DNA of 64,000 bases from Bacteroides cellulosilyticus (GTDB lineage: Bacteria > Bacteroidota > Bacteroidia > Bacteroidales > Bacteroidaceae), in assembly GCF_020091405.1 (NCBI RefSeq), contig NZ_CP081903.1, positions 4,340,501 to 4,404,500 of the forward strand, given 5' to 3'. The notes below the pieces were generated by a model. That model was not told where the DNA came from, made no database searches, and saw nothing but the letters and a program-made list of their open reading frames with translations. Numbering within the stretch: position 1 is the first letter of the stretch; each line of letters opens with the position of its first letter. This document shows, in pieces, positions 42,655 to 52,056 of this stretch. The translations under genes were made by a program, and so were the position numbers.

Positions 42655-42857
42655 AGATATCGGCAGGTCTTCTGACTTGTTTCCGTTGTGGCGCCTTCCC
42701 GGTCTTTGCAGGACCAGTGGCTAAAGAATGCCACAATCTTTTCTCCACATGGTAGGGAGATGAAACTTACAGCTACGGGGATAGTCCCTGATTTTCACAG
42801 GATTCCCTTTTAATTCCGTTTCACGCTTGCGGTGATTTGGAAACCGTTATCGCTGAC
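42655..42857 (-). ncRNA. cobalamin riboswitch upstream of nrdDG
   Basis: On the minus strand the conserved cobalamin-aptamer elements follow in order: AAAGGGAATCCTGTGAAAATC, then GGGACTATCCCCGTAGCTGT (about 42790-42770), AGCCACTGG (about 42721), GGGAAGGCG (about 42700), and the B12 box AGTCAGAAGACCTGCC (42662-42677). A -7 element TAACTTTG (42857-42864) lies just before it. The leader to the nrdD ATG is about 145 bases without an obvious intrinsic terminator, so control may be translational. Expected effect: repression of nrdDG when B12 is plentiful. Confidence 0.92.
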
Positions 42858-42864
42858 AAAGTTA
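42857..42864 (-). promoter_or_regulatory. putative promoter -7 element for the nrdDG transcript
   Basis: TAACTTTG on the minus strand matches TAnnTTTG. A partial -33 TTG lies at 42883-42885, 18 bases away. The start would fall near 42849, immediately before the aptamer. Confidence 0.5.
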
Positions 42865-42956
42865 GAAATAAAATCAATAATCCAACGGATGATAGAAAAA
42901 AATATTCCCTGCTTATATTTTTTGTTTTAAAAAGCATCTCCAATGATAATTTCCAC

Positions 42957-42964
42957 TATCTTTG
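42957..42964 (+). promoter_or_regulatory. putative promoter -7 element for the carboxylase operon
   Basis: TATCTTTG matches TAnnTTTG and would start transcription near 42971, just before the plus-strand riboswitch. No good -33 TTTG is seen at 19-21 bases. It is about 95 bases from the oppositely directed nrdDG promoter. Confidence 0.5.
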
Positions 42965-42973
42965 CCCCGAATT

Positions 42974-43145
42974 GGTTTCGGATGAACATTTCTGTCATTT
43001 GGATTAAAAGGGAATCGGGTGTAAATCCCGGACAGTCCCGCTGCTGTGAAGCTCCATAACTTTCTTGATAAATACTTTAGCCACTGGCTGTGAATTGGAG
43101 GCCGGGAAGGAATCAGAAAGGGAGTCAGTCAGAAGACCTGCCATT
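42974..43145 (+). ncRNA. cobalamin riboswitch upstream of the acyl-CoA carboxylase operon
   Basis: The conserved order is present: AAAGGGAATCGGGTGTAAAT, CCCGGACAGTCCCGCTGCTG, AGCCACTGGCTG (43079 on), GGCCGGGAAGGAATC (43100 on) and the B12 box AGTCAGAAGACCTGCC (about 43127-43142). About 80 bases separate it from the first gene; this stretch could form the expression platform (GTACGAACGAATAAT near 43185). It ties expression of the following operon to B12 supply, consistent with a role beside B12-dependent methylmalonyl-CoA mutase. Confidence 0.92.
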
Positions 43146-43225
43146 CGTTAAAGTCTGTTGCTACTCGTGGGATTAGGGGAACAGTACGAACGAATAATTG
43201 TTTTAATTTAATTAATGCGAGAGGG

Positions 43226-43456
43226 ATGCCTATGAAAAAGGTATGTCCGCGTTGTGGTGCAACCTTTGAGTGTATGCACGATCGGATTTTGTCATGCCAT
43301 TGCGCTACGGTACGACTGAATGAGCAGCAACGTGCTTATTTGCAAAAGAATTATCCGGGCTGTTTATGTCATGACTGTCTGACGGCAGTCAAAGAGGGTA
43401 TTGTTATGGATGTATGTGATGCACCCCTTTGCGATAAACAGAAGAACAATGATTAA
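43226..43456 (+). CDS. small cysteine-rich CWC-type protein
   Basis: A 76-residue protein, or 74 residues if ATG 43232 is used. It has CPRCGATFEC, SCHC and CLCHDC motifs, matching the cysteine-rich CWC family (zinc-ribbon-like, function unknown). It is the first gene after the cobalamin riboswitch and overlaps the biotin carboxylase start by 8 bases, so it is part of the B12-controlled operon. A GCGAGAGGG tract precedes the start. Possible metal handling or assembly role is speculation. Confidence 0.75.
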   Translation: MPMKKVCPRCGATFECMHDRILSCHCATVRLNEQQRAYLQKNYPGCLCHDCLTAVKEGIVMDVCDAPLCDKQKNND

Positions 43457-44960
43457 AAAAGTATTGATTGCCAATAGAGGCGAGATTGCTGTACGTGTAA
43501 TGCGTTCCTGCAAAGAGATGGGAATACGTACAGTAGCTGTCTATTCGGAAGCGGATCGTGCAGCAAAACACGTCATGTATGCCGATGAAGCCTGTTTGAT
43601 AGGTCCGGCAGCTTCCAGAGACAGTTATTTGAATATAGAGAATATAATTCGTGCTGCCCGGCAGCATGAAGCGGATGCCATCCATCCCGGATATGGTTTC
43701 TTATCTGAAAATGCCGACTTTGCCCGTCGTTGCAAAGAAGAAGGCATTATTTTTATCGGGTCTTCTGCCGAAACAATGGAAGCGATGGGTGATAAAATCT
43801 CAGCCCGTAAACACATGATTGCAGCCGGAGTACCGGTAGTTCCCGGTACGGAACAACCCTTGCAGAGTGCCGGGGAGGCTGTGATGATATGTAATAAGAT
43901 CGGCTATCCCGTGATGCTGAAAGCCTCTATGGGTGGTGGTGGAAAAGGTATGCGACTGATACATAGTGAGGATGAAGTGGTTGAGGCTTACAATACCGCC
44001 CGCTCGGAGTCTATGTCTGCTTTTGGTGACGATACGGTATATCTGGAGAAATTTGTGGAGGAACCCCATCATATTGAATTTCAGGTATTGGGTGATAATC
44101 ATGGCAATGTGATTCATTTATTCGATCGCGAATGTTCTGTTCAGCGTAGAAATCAAAAAATTGTGGAGGAAAGTCCATCTCCCTTCCTCACTCCGGAATT
44201 ACGCAGAGAGATGGGAGAGAAGGCTGTGGCTGCCGCCAAAGCAGTGAACTATTCGGGTGCAGGTACTATCGAATTTCTGGTTGATAAGCACCGTTATTTC
44301 TATTTCCTGGAAATGAACACCCGTTTGCAAGTGGAACATCCCATTACCGAAGAAGTGGTGGGTGTGGACTTAGTGAAAGAACAGATCATGATTGCAGCCG
44401 GTTATCCGTTGCATCTTAAACAGGAAGATTTGTTTCAGCGGGGACATGCTATCGAATGTCGTATCTGTGCGGAAGATACAGAGAATAATTTCATGCCGTC
44501 TCCGGGAATCATTAAGTTATTGGCTGAACCGAACGGTATCGGTGTCCGAATCGATAGCTATGTTTACGAAGGGTATGAGATTCCTATCTATTATGATCCC
44601 ATGATCGGAAAACTGATCGTATGGGCCACCAATCGGCAGTATGCCATTGAGCGTATGCGCCGTGTGCTGTATGAGTATAAAATTACCGGATTGAAGACCA
44701 ATCTTACTTATCTGAAGCGCATCATGCACAACCCCGATTTCGTAAAGGGAGAATACAACACGCTGTTTATCGAGAAAAACTCGCGTATGTTGCAGCGTCC
44801 TAACAGTAATAATGAAGAAATTGAGAATATTGCCATGATTGCCGCTTATATAGATTACCTGATGAACCTGGAAGAGAATTCTTCCACGCAATCGTCTGAT
44901 GGTCGTCCTATCAGTCGCTGGCGTGAGTTCGGTTTGCAAAAAGGAGTTTTACGTATTTAA
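43449..44960 (+). CDS. biotin carboxylase subunit of an acyl-CoA carboxylase
   Basis: A 503-residue protein. The start chosen is ATG 43449 (MIKKVLIANRGEIAVRV), which gives the canonical N-terminus; the longer open frame from 43401 adds 16 unrelated residues. The ATP-grasp fold is complete: the glycine loop KASMGGGGKGMRLI, FQVLGDNHGNVIHLFDRECSVQRRNQK, EMNTRLQVEHPITEEVVGVDLV and a C-terminal lid. It carboxylates the biotin of the carrier protein encoded next, using ATP and bicarbonate. Carrier and carboxyltransferase genes follow with gaps of 18 and 2 bases. The operon looks like BT1448-BT1450 (from memory), assigned to propionyl-/methylmalonyl-CoA interconversion. Confidence 0.92.
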   Translation: MIKKVLIANRGEIAVRVMRSCKEMGIRTVAVYSEADRAAKHVMYADEACLIGPAASRDSYLNIENIIRAARQHEADAIHPGYGFLSENADFARRCKEEGIIFIGSSAETMEAMGDKISARKHMIAAGVPVVPGTEQPLQSAGEAVMICNKIGYPVMLKASMGGGGKGMRLIHSEDEVVEAYNTARSESMSAFGDDTVYLEKFVEEPHHIEFQVLGDNHGNVIHLFDRECSVQRRNQKIVEESPSPFLTPELRREMGEKAVAAAKAVNYSGAGTIEFLVDKHRYFYFLEMNTRLQVEHPITEEVVGVDLVKEQIMIAAGYPLHLKQEDLFQRGHAIECRICAEDTENNFMPSPGIIKLLAEPNGIGVRIDSYVYEGYEIPIYYDPMIGKLIVWATNRQYAIERMRRVLYEYKITGLKTNLTYLKRIMHNPDFVKGEYNTLFIEKNSRMLQRPNSNNEEIENIAMIAAYIDYLMNLEENSSTQSSDGRPISRWREFGLQKGVLRI

Positions 44961-44978
44961 AGAGGGAGGAAGTAGTTA

Positions 44979-45494
44979 ATGGAAATACATATTGGAAACC
45001 GCGTTGCCGATGTGACGTTGGTCAGTAAAGAAGATAATAAAGTCCGGTTGAATGTTGATGGAAGAATCTACGATGTGGATATTGCCATGGCAGAAAACGG
45101 TAGCTGCTCCATCTTACACGACGGAAATTCTTACAATACGGAAGTCATCCGCGGTGAAGGAGGAAAAAGCTATGATGTGAATTTGTTCTATCGCTCTTAT
45201 CATGTGGATATAGCAGATACCCAGGTGAAATACTTGCGTATGCGAAAAGGAGGAGAAGAGAGACAGGACGATAAGATTATTGCTCCGATGCCGGGTAAAG
45301 TTATGAAGATTCCTGTACAGAAAGGTGACCGTTTGTCGGCGGGAAATATTGTAGTGGTGCTTGAAGCTATGAAAATGCAAAGCAACTATAAGGTCAATTC
45401 GGACTGTGTAGTGAGAGAAATCTTGGTGGCGGAAGGTGATTCAGTGAGCAGTAACCAGATTTTAATGACATTGGATATTATAAATGAAGAATAA
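44979..45494 (+). CDS. biotin carboxyl carrier protein of the acyl-CoA carboxylase
   Basis: A 171-residue protein whose last 75 residues are a biotinyl/lipoyl domain with the biotinylation site EAMKMQS (modified Lys about 134). The N-terminal part (about 1-85) is the beta-rich linker region seen in propionyl-CoA/oxaloacetate carboxylase carriers. It moves carboxybiotin between the carboxylase and the carboxyltransferase subunits. It is preceded by an AGAGGGAGGAAG purine tract, a good ribosome-binding site for this genome. Confidence 0.92.
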   Translation: MEIHIGNRVADVTLVSKEDNKVRLNVDGRIYDVDIAMAENGSCSILHDGNSYNTEVIRGEGGKSYDVNLFYRSYHVDIADTQVKYLRMRKGGEERQDDKIIAPMPGKVMKIPVQKGDRLSAGNIVVVLEAMKMQSNYKVNSDCVVREILVAEGDSVSSNQILMTLDIINEE

Positions 45495-45496
45495 GT

Positions 45497-47029
45497 ATGG
45501 AAAGGACAGAAATATATAATCAGTTTGAAGAACTTAATAAGCGTGCCTCGCAGGGTGGAGGCATTGATAAGATAGAAAAACAACATGCTGCCGGGCGGAT
45601 GACCGCACGCGAACGCATAGAAGCCTTGCTGGATAAAGGGACATTCAATGAGTTGGACAAGTTTGTAAATCACCGTTGCACCAATTTCGGAATGGAGAAA
45701 AAACAGATTCCGGGTGATGGCATGGTGACCGGTTATGGCAAGATTGACGGTCGTCCGGTATTTGTGTACGCCTATGACTTTACGGTGCATGGCGGTTCTT
45801 TGAGTGAAACTAATGCAGCGAAAATAGTGAAAGTACAGCAACTGGCACTCAAAAATGGCGCTCCGGTTATTGCTCTGAATGATTCGGGAGGTGCCCGTAT
45901 TCAGGAAGGTGTCGGCAGTTTGTCAGGATATGCTTCTATTTTCTATCAGAATACGATTGCTTCCGGGGTGATTCCTCAAATCTCAGCTATTCTGGGCCCA
46001 TGTGCCGGCGGTGCCTGTTATTCACCTGCATTGACGGATTTTATTTTTATGGTGAAAGAGAAAAGCCATATGTTCATCACAGGGCCGGATGTAGTGAAAA
46101 CGGTTACGCATGAAGAAGTGGACAAGGAAGAGTTGGGTGGAGCCTATGCACATAGCAGTAAGAGTGGCGTTACTCACTTCATGTGTAACACTGAAGAAGA
46201 AACCATGCTGGCCATACGCGAATTGCTCAGCTTCCTGCCTTCCAATAATATGGAGGATGCTCCGCTTATTCCTTGTACGGATGATGCCAGACGTCAGGCA
46301 GAAGAGCTTCAAACTGTGATTCCGGAAGACCCGAACATTCCTTATGACATTAAGGATATTATAGAGCCGGTTATGGATAACCAATATTTCTTTGAAGTGA
46401 TGCCCCATTTTGCAAAGAATATTGTGGTTGGCTTTGCCCGTCTGAATGGTCGTTCGGTAGGAGTTGTAGCCAACCAGCCGGCTTATCTGGCTGGTGTGCT
46501 GGATATAGACGCTTCCGATAAGGCTGCACGTTTCATCCGTTTTTGCGACTGCTTCAACATTCCGTTGATTACCTTCGAAGATGTACCGGGCTTCCTGCCT
46601 GGCGTGACGCAGGAGCATAATGGCATCATTCGTCACGGGGCAAAAATCGTCTATGCTTATGCAGAAGCTACTGTCCCTAAAATTACCCTGATAACCCGTA
46701 AGGCTTATGGCGGTGCGTACATTGTGATGTCCAGCAAACAGACAGGGGCAGACATCAATCTGGCCTATCCGCAGGCTGAAATAGCTGTGATGGGAGCCGA
46801 AGGTGCTGTGAATATATTATATAGAAATGTTACACCGGAAGAAAAATCCGGTCTGATCCAGGAATATGAATTTAAGTTTTCTAATCCGTATCGGGCTGCC
46901 GAGCGTGGTTTTATTGATGAGATTATCATGCCTCGTGATACCCGGTATAAGCTGATTCAGGCGTTAGAAATGACGCATAACAAGAGTCAGAGCAACCCAC
47001 CTAAAAAGCACGGCAATATGCCACTATGA
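45497..47029 (+). CDS. acyl-CoA carboxylase carboxyltransferase (propionyl-/methylmalonyl-CoA type)
   Basis: A 510-residue protein of the usual length for the beta subunit of propionyl-CoA carboxylase or the alpha subunit of methylmalonyl-CoA decarboxylase. It shows both crotonase-like halves: GGARIQEGVGSLSGYASIF and GPCAGGACYSPALTDF in the N-half; PGFLPGVTQEHNGIIRHGAK and KAYGGAYIVMSSK in the C-half. It transfers the carboxyl group between carboxybiotin and propionyl-CoA. In Bacteroides this would serve propionate formation from succinate through methylmalonyl-CoA. Direction (carboxylase, decarboxylase or transcarboxylase partner) cannot be told from sequence. Confidence 0.92.
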   Translation: MERTEIYNQFEELNKRASQGGGIDKIEKQHAAGRMTARERIEALLDKGTFNELDKFVNHRCTNFGMEKKQIPGDGMVTGYGKIDGRPVFVYAYDFTVHGGSLSETNAAKIVKVQQLALKNGAPVIALNDSGGARIQEGVGSLSGYASIFYQNTIASGVIPQISAILGPCAGGACYSPALTDFIFMVKEKSHMFITGPDVVKTVTHEEVDKEELGGAYAHSSKSGVTHFMCNTEEETMLAIRELLSFLPSNNMEDAPLIPCTDDARRQAEELQTVIPEDPNIPYDIKDIIEPVMDNQYFFEVMPHFAKNIVVGFARLNGRSVGVVANQPAYLAGVLDIDASDKAARFIRFCDCFNIPLITFEDVPGFLPGVTQEHNGIIRHGAKIVYAYAEATVPKITLITRKAYGGAYIVMSSKQTGADINLAYPQAEIAVMGAEGAVNILYRNVTPEEKSGLIQEYEFKFSNPYRAAERGFIDEIIMPRDTRYKLIQALEMTHNKSQSNPPKKHGNMPL

Positions 47030-47052
47030 TTTAGTTATGTTTCAATGTGTGC

Positions 47053-47085
47053 GTCTCCCCGTAGAAGTGATTTCTCCGGGGAGAC
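47053..47085 (+). terminator. hairpin after the carboxylase operon
   Basis: GTCTCCCCG (47053-47061) pairs with CGGGGAGAC (47077-47085), followed by only three T residues. It probably ends or attenuates the carboxylase transcript. The same CTCCCCG/CGGGGAG stem recurs after the next gene. Confidence 0.55.
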
Positions 47086-47129
47086 TTTAAACGGATTATA
47101 TGAAGATAAAATTATATATGCTTTAAATT

Positions 47130-48815
47130 ATGGAACTATTGAAGAACCTTTTTGAAGGATACCCTGATCTTTGGGGTGGAGGAGTGGCTCATTCCGTACT
47201 GATCCTTTCACTTGTGATAGCATTTGGCATCATGCTGGCTAAAATCAAAGTGGCGGGAGTTTCATTAGGTATCACATGGATACTTTTTGTGGGTATTGTA
47301 TTCGGGCATTTTGATATGACTCTGAATGAACACTTGCTTCATTTTATGAAAGAGTTCGGTCTGATCTTGTTTGTTTACTCCATAGGGTTGCAAGTGGGAC
47401 CCGGTTTCTTTTCTGCTTTCAAAAAAGGCGGACTTACCTTGAATCTGTTGGCTATGCTGGTCGTTTTTCTGGGAGTAGTCATCACGATTATATTACATTT
47501 TGTCACGGGTACGCCTATCACTACTATGGTCGGTATCCTTTCCGGTGCGGTAACAAATACTCCGGGACTTGGAGCTGCCCAGCAGGCAAACAGTGATTTG
47601 AACGGAATAGATGCCCCTGAGATAGCATTGGGATATGCGGTTGCTTATCCGCTGGGTGTAGTCGGTATTATCTTGTCATTGATAGCCTTGAAATATATTT
47701 TGCGTATCAATACCAAGACAGAAGAGGCGGAAGCTGAACGTGGACTCGGACACATACAGGAACTCACTGTGCGTCCTATTTCGTTTGAAATCCGTAATGA
47801 AGCTATCGACGGGAAAAAGATAAAAGATATACGTCCGCTGATGAACCGTGATTTTGTGATTTCGCGTGTACGGTATCATGACGGGCAAGAAACGGAATTG
47901 GCTAATTCAGATACGGTATTGCATCTGAATGATAAAATTTTGGTTATCTCTACCCCTAAAGATATTGAAGCTATTAGCGTCTTCTTCGGTAAGCAGATTG
48001 ATATGCAATGGGAGCAATTGGATAAGAAACTGATTTCCCGTCGTATCTTGATAACGAAACCTGAACTGAATGGAAAGATGCTTTCCCAATTGAAGATACG
48101 TAATAATTTCGGAGCCAGTATTACCCGTGTGAATCGTTCGGGAGTGGACTTGGTTGCTGCTCCGCAATTACAATTACAGATGGGCGACCGTGTTACTATT
48201 GTTGGTAGCGAGCTGGCGGTCAGTCATGCGGAAAAAGTATTGGGAAATTCAATGAAACGCTTGGATCATCCTAATCTGATACCTATATTCCTGGGGATAG
48301 CGTTAGGATGTATCCTGGGTAGTACGCCTTTCGTATTTCCGGGTATTCCCCAGCCGGTAAAGTTAGGATTGGCGGGTGGACCTCTTATTGTTTCCATTCT
48401 GATCAGTCGCTTCGGCCCTCAGTACAAAATGATTACTTATACTACCATGAGTGCCAATCTGATGCTGCGTGAGATAGGAATTTCCCTTTTCCTGGCTTGT
48501 GTGGGATTGGGTGCCGGTAAAGGATTTGTGGAAACGGTGATTTATGACGGTGGCTATGTCTGGGTAGGTTATGGTGTTATCATAACTATTGTTCCTTTGC
48601 TGATAGCCGGGCTTGTCGGACGATATGTCTTTAAATTGAACTATTATACGTTGATCGGAGTATTGGGTGGCTCAACCACGAATCCGCCCGCGTTGGCGTA
48701 TTCCAATGATCTGACTTCGTGTGATGCTCCTGCGGTGGGATATGCCACTGTTTATCCGCTTACCATGTTTTTACGTGTGCTTACTGCACAAATGCTGATA
48801 CTTGCATTAGCTTAA
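47130..48815 (+). CDS. AspT/YidE-type membrane transporter
   Basis: A 561-residue integral membrane protein. It has two blocks of about five transmembrane helices (residues about 15-190 and 385-560) around a cytosolic pair of TrkA-C-like domains (about 205-375), the aspartate:alanine exchanger (AAE) architecture. Repeat signatures SGAVTNTPGLGAAQQ in the first half and GGSTTNPPALAYSNDL in the second are the expected internal duplication. An exchanger for a small carboxylate or amino acid is likely. The neighbouring succinate/propionate genes hint at a dicarboxylate, but this is inference only. Confidence 0.85.
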   Translation: MELLKNLFEGYPDLWGGGVAHSVLILSLVIAFGIMLAKIKVAGVSLGITWILFVGIVFGHFDMTLNEHLLHFMKEFGLILFVYSIGLQVGPGFFSAFKKGGLTLNLLAMLVVFLGVVITIILHFVTGTPITTMVGILSGAVTNTPGLGAAQQANSDLNGIDAPEIALGYAVAYPLGVVGIILSLIALKYILRINTKTEEAEAERGLGHIQELTVRPISFEIRNEAIDGKKIKDIRPLMNRDFVISRVRYHDGQETELANSDTVLHLNDKILVISTPKDIEAISVFFGKQIDMQWEQLDKKLISRRILITKPELNGKMLSQLKIRNNFGASITRVNRSGVDLVAAPQLQLQMGDRVTIVGSELAVSHAEKVLGNSMKRLDHPNLIPIFLGIALGCILGSTPFVFPGIPQPVKLGLAGGPLIVSILISRFGPQYKMITYTTMSANLMLREIGISLFLACVGLGAGKGFVETVIYDGGYVWVGYGVIITIVPLLIAGLVGRYVFKLNYYTLIGVLGGSTTNPPALAYSNDLTSCDAPAVGYATVYPLTMFLRVLTAQMLILALA

Positions 48816-48865
48816 TTCCTAAACTTTAATTGAATCAAACATTTTCTCTTTTGGCTTGTTGTTTA

Positions 48866-48898
48866 CTCCCCGTAAGATTATCTTTGCGGGGAGTTTTT
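48866..48898 (+). terminator. rho-independent terminator of the transporter gene
   Basis: CTCCCCG (48866-48872) pairs with CGGGGAG (48887-48893) and is followed by TTTTT. Its position shows that the next gene must start downstream of it and not at the open frame's first codon at 48830. Confidence 0.8.
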
Positions 48899-48925
48899 AT
48901 GTGTAAGAAAAATGTAGTAACCAAA

Positions 48926-49798
48926 ATGTATACAAATAAAGTAAAGAGAATAGCTGCCGTTCATGACCTGTCTGGTTTTGGGCGTGTATCCCTTACGGTT
49001 GTAATTCCGATTTTGTCTTCCATGGGCTTTCAGGTTTGCCCTTTACCTACGGCTGTGCTCTCCAGTCATACGCAATATCCGGAGTTCTCTATTCTTGACC
49101 TGACGGATGAAATGCCTAGAATTATTGCCGAATGGAAAAAGCTGGATGTACAGTTTGATGCTTTCTATACAGGATATCTCGGAGCTCCGCGTCAGGTACA
49201 GATTGTTTCGGATTTTATTGATGACTTCCGCCAGCCGGACAGCTTGGTGGTAGTTGACCCCGTATTGGGAGATAACGGACGGCTATACACAAACTTTGAT
49301 GAATCAATGATTCGCGAAATGCGCCACCTGGCAACGAAGGCGGATGTGATCACCCCAAATCTCACTGAACTTTTTTATCTGATGGACAAGCCTTATAAAG
49401 CAGATAATACGGATGAAGAATTGAAATCTTACCTTCGTTTTTTATCTGATGCAGGTCCTCAGGTGGTTATTATAACAAGCGTCCCTGTTCATGAGGAGAG
49501 TCACAAGACCTCGGTATATGCTTATAATCGGGTAGGGGATCGATACTGGAAAATTACTTGCCCGTATTTGCCGGCTCATTATCCGGGAACCGGGGATACT
49601 TTTACAAGTGTCATAACCGGTGCTTTATTGCAAGGGGACAGTCTTCCTATTGCTTTGGACCGTGCCACGCAATTCATTCTTCAGGGCATTCGCGCTACTT
49701 TTGGGTATGAGTACGACAATCGGGAGGGTATTTTATTGGAAAAAGTACTGCACAATCTGGATATGCCTATCCAAAGTGCCAGCTACGAATTGATTTGA
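48926..49798 (+). CDS. pyridoxal/pyridoxamine kinase-like protein
   Basis: A 290-residue PfkB/ribokinase-fold kinase. The start is set at ATG 48926 (MYTNKVKRIAAVHDLSGFGR), because upstream codons of the frame lie in the transporter's terminator; ATG 48899 is a second option. Motifs typical of pyridoxal kinases are AVHDLSGFGRVSLT, TGYLGAPRQV, DPVLGDNGRLY, TPNLTELFYL and the anion-hole/catalytic PGTGDTFTSVITGAL. It would phosphorylate pyridoxal or pyridoxamine to the active cofactor. It is monocistronic between two terminators. Confidence 0.85.
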   Translation: MYTNKVKRIAAVHDLSGFGRVSLTVVIPILSSMGFQVCPLPTAVLSSHTQYPEFSILDLTDEMPRIIAEWKKLDVQFDAFYTGYLGAPRQVQIVSDFIDDFRQPDSLVVVDPVLGDNGRLYTNFDESMIREMRHLATKADVITPNLTELFYLMDKPYKADNTDEELKSYLRFLSDAGPQVVIITSVPVHEESHKTSVYAYNRVGDRYWKITCPYLPAHYPGTGDTFTSVITGALLQGDSLPIALDRATQFILQGIRATFGYEYDNREGILLEKVLHNLDMPIQSASYELI

Positions 49799-49803
49799 AT
49801 AAA

Positions 49804-49841
49804 ATAAGGGGGTGAACCATTCAAAAGGGACACCCCCTTAT
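49804..49841. terminator. bidirectional terminator between the kinase and sucD
   Basis: ATAAGGGGGTG (49804-49814) pairs with CACCCCCTTAT (49831-49841), a perfect 11-bp stem between two convergent genes. Confidence 0.8.
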
Positions 49842-49851
49842 GGAAGTTATG

Positions 49852-50727
49852 TTATTTGTTTGGAAGTGACGCTTTTAATAAGATAGGTACTTCTGCCGGT
49901 TCATTTGCCACTTGTATTCCTGCTGCTGTCAGTGCTGCAATCTTTTCCTCGGCAGAACCGGAATTACCGGAAATAATGGCACCTGCATGTCCCATTTGCT
50001 TTCCCGGAGGTGCAGATTGTCCGGCAATAAAAGCTACGACAGGTTTTGTTACGTATTTCTTTATATATTCAGCCGCCAGTTCTTCTGCATTTCCACCAAT
50101 CTCACCGATCATGACGATGGATTCCGTATCCTTATCATTTTGGAACATTTCCAATAGTTCACGGAAGTAAAGTCCTACTACGGGATCACCTCCCATGCCG
50201 ATAGCGGTAGATTGGCCCATGCCGTTGGCTGTAAGATGGTAAACAATCTCGTAAGTCAATGTTCCGCTACGGCTGATCACTCCGACATTTCCCTTTTTAA
50301 AAACGTTGCCGGGTAAGATTCCGGCCAGGCTCTTTTCCGGAGAAATTAAACCGGGGCAGTTCGGTCCGATCAGCATGGCTCCTTTCAGTTGAGTGAAGCG
50401 ATACGCTTTGATTACATCGAGGGTAGGGATACCTTCGGAGATACAGATAATCAGTTTGATTCCGGCATCTGCGGCTTCCATGATAGCATCTGCCGCATAG
50501 CTGGCGGGAACAAAAAGAATGGAGGCATTGGCCTGCGTCTTTTCCACTGCCTCGTACATGGTGTTGAAAACGGGAAGCCCGTCTACGGTGCTGCCTCCTT
50601 TTCCGGGAGACGTACCGCCTACTACATTCGTACCGTATTCTTTCATTTTTACGGCATGAAAATGTCCGTCTCTGCCCGTAATACCTTGTACCAACAGGCG
50701 GGTCGATTTATCAATAAGTATGCTCAT
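49852..50727 (-). CDS. sucD: succinyl-CoA synthetase alpha subunit
   Basis: A 291-residue protein of standard length. The CoA-binding Rossmann domain begins [28 protein letters not shown] and the phosphohistidine loop [17 protein letters not shown] are intact. With SucC it interconverts succinyl-CoA and succinate with nucleotide phosphorylation. It overlaps the sucC stop by 4 bases, so the subunits are translationally coupled. It fits the succinate/propionate flow suggested by the carboxylase operon 3 kb away. Confidence 0.95.
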   Translation of the reverse strand: MSILIDKSTRLLVQGITGRDGHFHAVKMKEYGTNVVGGTSPGKGGSTVDGLPVFNTMYEAVEKTQANASILFVPASYAADAIMEAADAGIKLIICISEGIPTLDVIKAYRFTQLKGAMLIGPNCPGLISPEKSLAGILPGNVFKKGNVGVISRSGTLTYEIVYHLTANGMGQSTAIGMGGDPVVGLYFRELLEMFQNDKDTESIVMIGEIGGNAEELAAEYIKKYVTKPVVAFIAGQSAPPGKQMGHAGAIISGNSGSAEEKIAALTAAGIQVANEPAEVPILLKASLPNK

Positions 50728-51872
50728 AATGTTTCTCCTTTCACAGATTTTACTACCATCAGGGTGGCTTCATTCATGGTTTCCGCTACCTGAAAGCGGT
50801 TACTGTCTTTTAATAGTTTCCTGCCGATATTTTCATTGGTTCCCGTCAGTCTTACAATGACAGGAATTTCCGTTTGCAATTGGTCGAAAGCCTGTATCAA
50901 TCCTATAGCTACATCGTCGCAACGAGTGATGCCGCCAAATATATTGATGAAGACCGCTTTTACTTTCGAATCATTCAGCAGTATCTTCATGGCTTCAATC
51001 ACCTTCACGGGGTTTGAACTCCCACCGATATCCAGGAAATTGGCAGGTGAACCGCCATATAACTTAATCATGTCCATGGTAGTCATTGCCAGTCCGGCAC
51101 CGTTTACCATGCAACCGATGTCTCCGTCCATACGTACATAACTGAACCCTCTTTCTTTGGCTGTAGCTTCGAGTTGTTCCTCCGGTGTAGGTTCGAAAAG
51201 GGCATGGATATCGGGGTGGCGGTAGAGAGCGTTATCGTCGAACACCATTTTAGCATCGATAGCCAGAAGTGTGCCTTTAGCCGTCAATACCAGCGGGTTG
51301 ATTTCAGCAAGCGATGCATCGTTTTCCATGAAGGCTTTATAAAGATCCTGAAGGATGGAAGTCATACGCCTGGCTTGTTCCGCCTGGTCAAAAAGCATGA
51401 ATGCAAAACGCTGTGCCAGATATTGGGGCAATCCTATCAACGGGTCGATATTATAGCGAATGATTTTCTCCGGAGTGTTGCGGGCTACTTCTTCAATATC
51501 CATTCCTCCTGCCGCACTCATGATAAGCACTACTGAACGCGTGTTGCGGTCAATGGTAAAACTGACATAATATTCAGCTGCGATATCTACAGCTTCGCTG
51601 ATTAAAATTCGGGTTACAGGAAAACCTTTGATGGTCATTTGCAGAATTTCCCGGGCGTGCTGTCTTACCAGTTCTTCACTGTCAGCCAGTTTTACGCCTC
51701 CTGCCTTTCCTCGTCCACCGGTCAACACTTGTGCTTTCACAACTACTTTGTCCACTTCTAACTGCCGGAAAGCTTTTACGGCTTCATCGGGCGTATTGCA
51801 TAACACATGTCGTTCTACCGGAATTCCATACTGGGAGAAGATTTCCTTTGCTTGATATTCATGTACTTTCAT
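50724..51872 (-). CDS. sucC: succinyl-CoA synthetase beta subunit
   Basis: A 382-residue protein with an N-terminal ATP-grasp domain ([48 protein letters not shown]) and a C-terminal CoA-ligase domain ([49 protein letters not shown]). It is the nucleotide-binding subunit and sets ADP or GDP preference, which cannot be read here. It is the first gene of sucCD; the upstream gap of about 305 bases to the divergent regulator gene must hold its promoter. Confidence 0.95.
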   Translation of the reverse strand: MKVHEYQAKEIFSQYGIPVERHVLCNTPDEAVKAFRQLEVDKVVVKAQVLTGGRGKAGGVKLADSEELVRQHAREILQMTIKGFPVTRILISEAVDIAAEYYVSFTIDRNTRSVVLIMSAAGGMDIEEVARNTPEKIIRYNIDPLIGLPQYLAQRFAFMLFDQAEQARRMTSILQDLYKAFMENDASLAEINPLVLTAKGTLLAIDAKMVFDDNALYRHPDIHALFEPTPEEQLEATAKERGFSYVRMDGDIGCMVNGAGLAMTTMDMIKLYGGSPANFLDIGGSSNPVKVIEAMKILLNDSKVKAVFINIFGGITRCDDVAIGLIQAFDQLQTEIPVIVRLTGTNENIGRKLLKDSNRFQVAETMNEATLMVVKSVKGETL

Positions 51873-52056
51873 GGATCATGGATTATAGATTAGTATATGT
51901 CTCTAACAAATAAGATGGCTAAAAAGTTGTCAAATAAGTGATTAAGAACGAAAATAAGAAAAAGGATCGTTTCTTGTGCAATGTTATTTGTTATAAGAAA
52001 AATATGGTAATAGCGATAAAAAATGAAGTGTATTATGAAAAAAACTTGTCTTAGAC

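Noticed and set aside
48830..48925. N-terminal extension of the pyridoxal kinase-like gene
   Set aside because: The first codons overlap the transporter's terminator hairpin and do not resemble kinase sequence.
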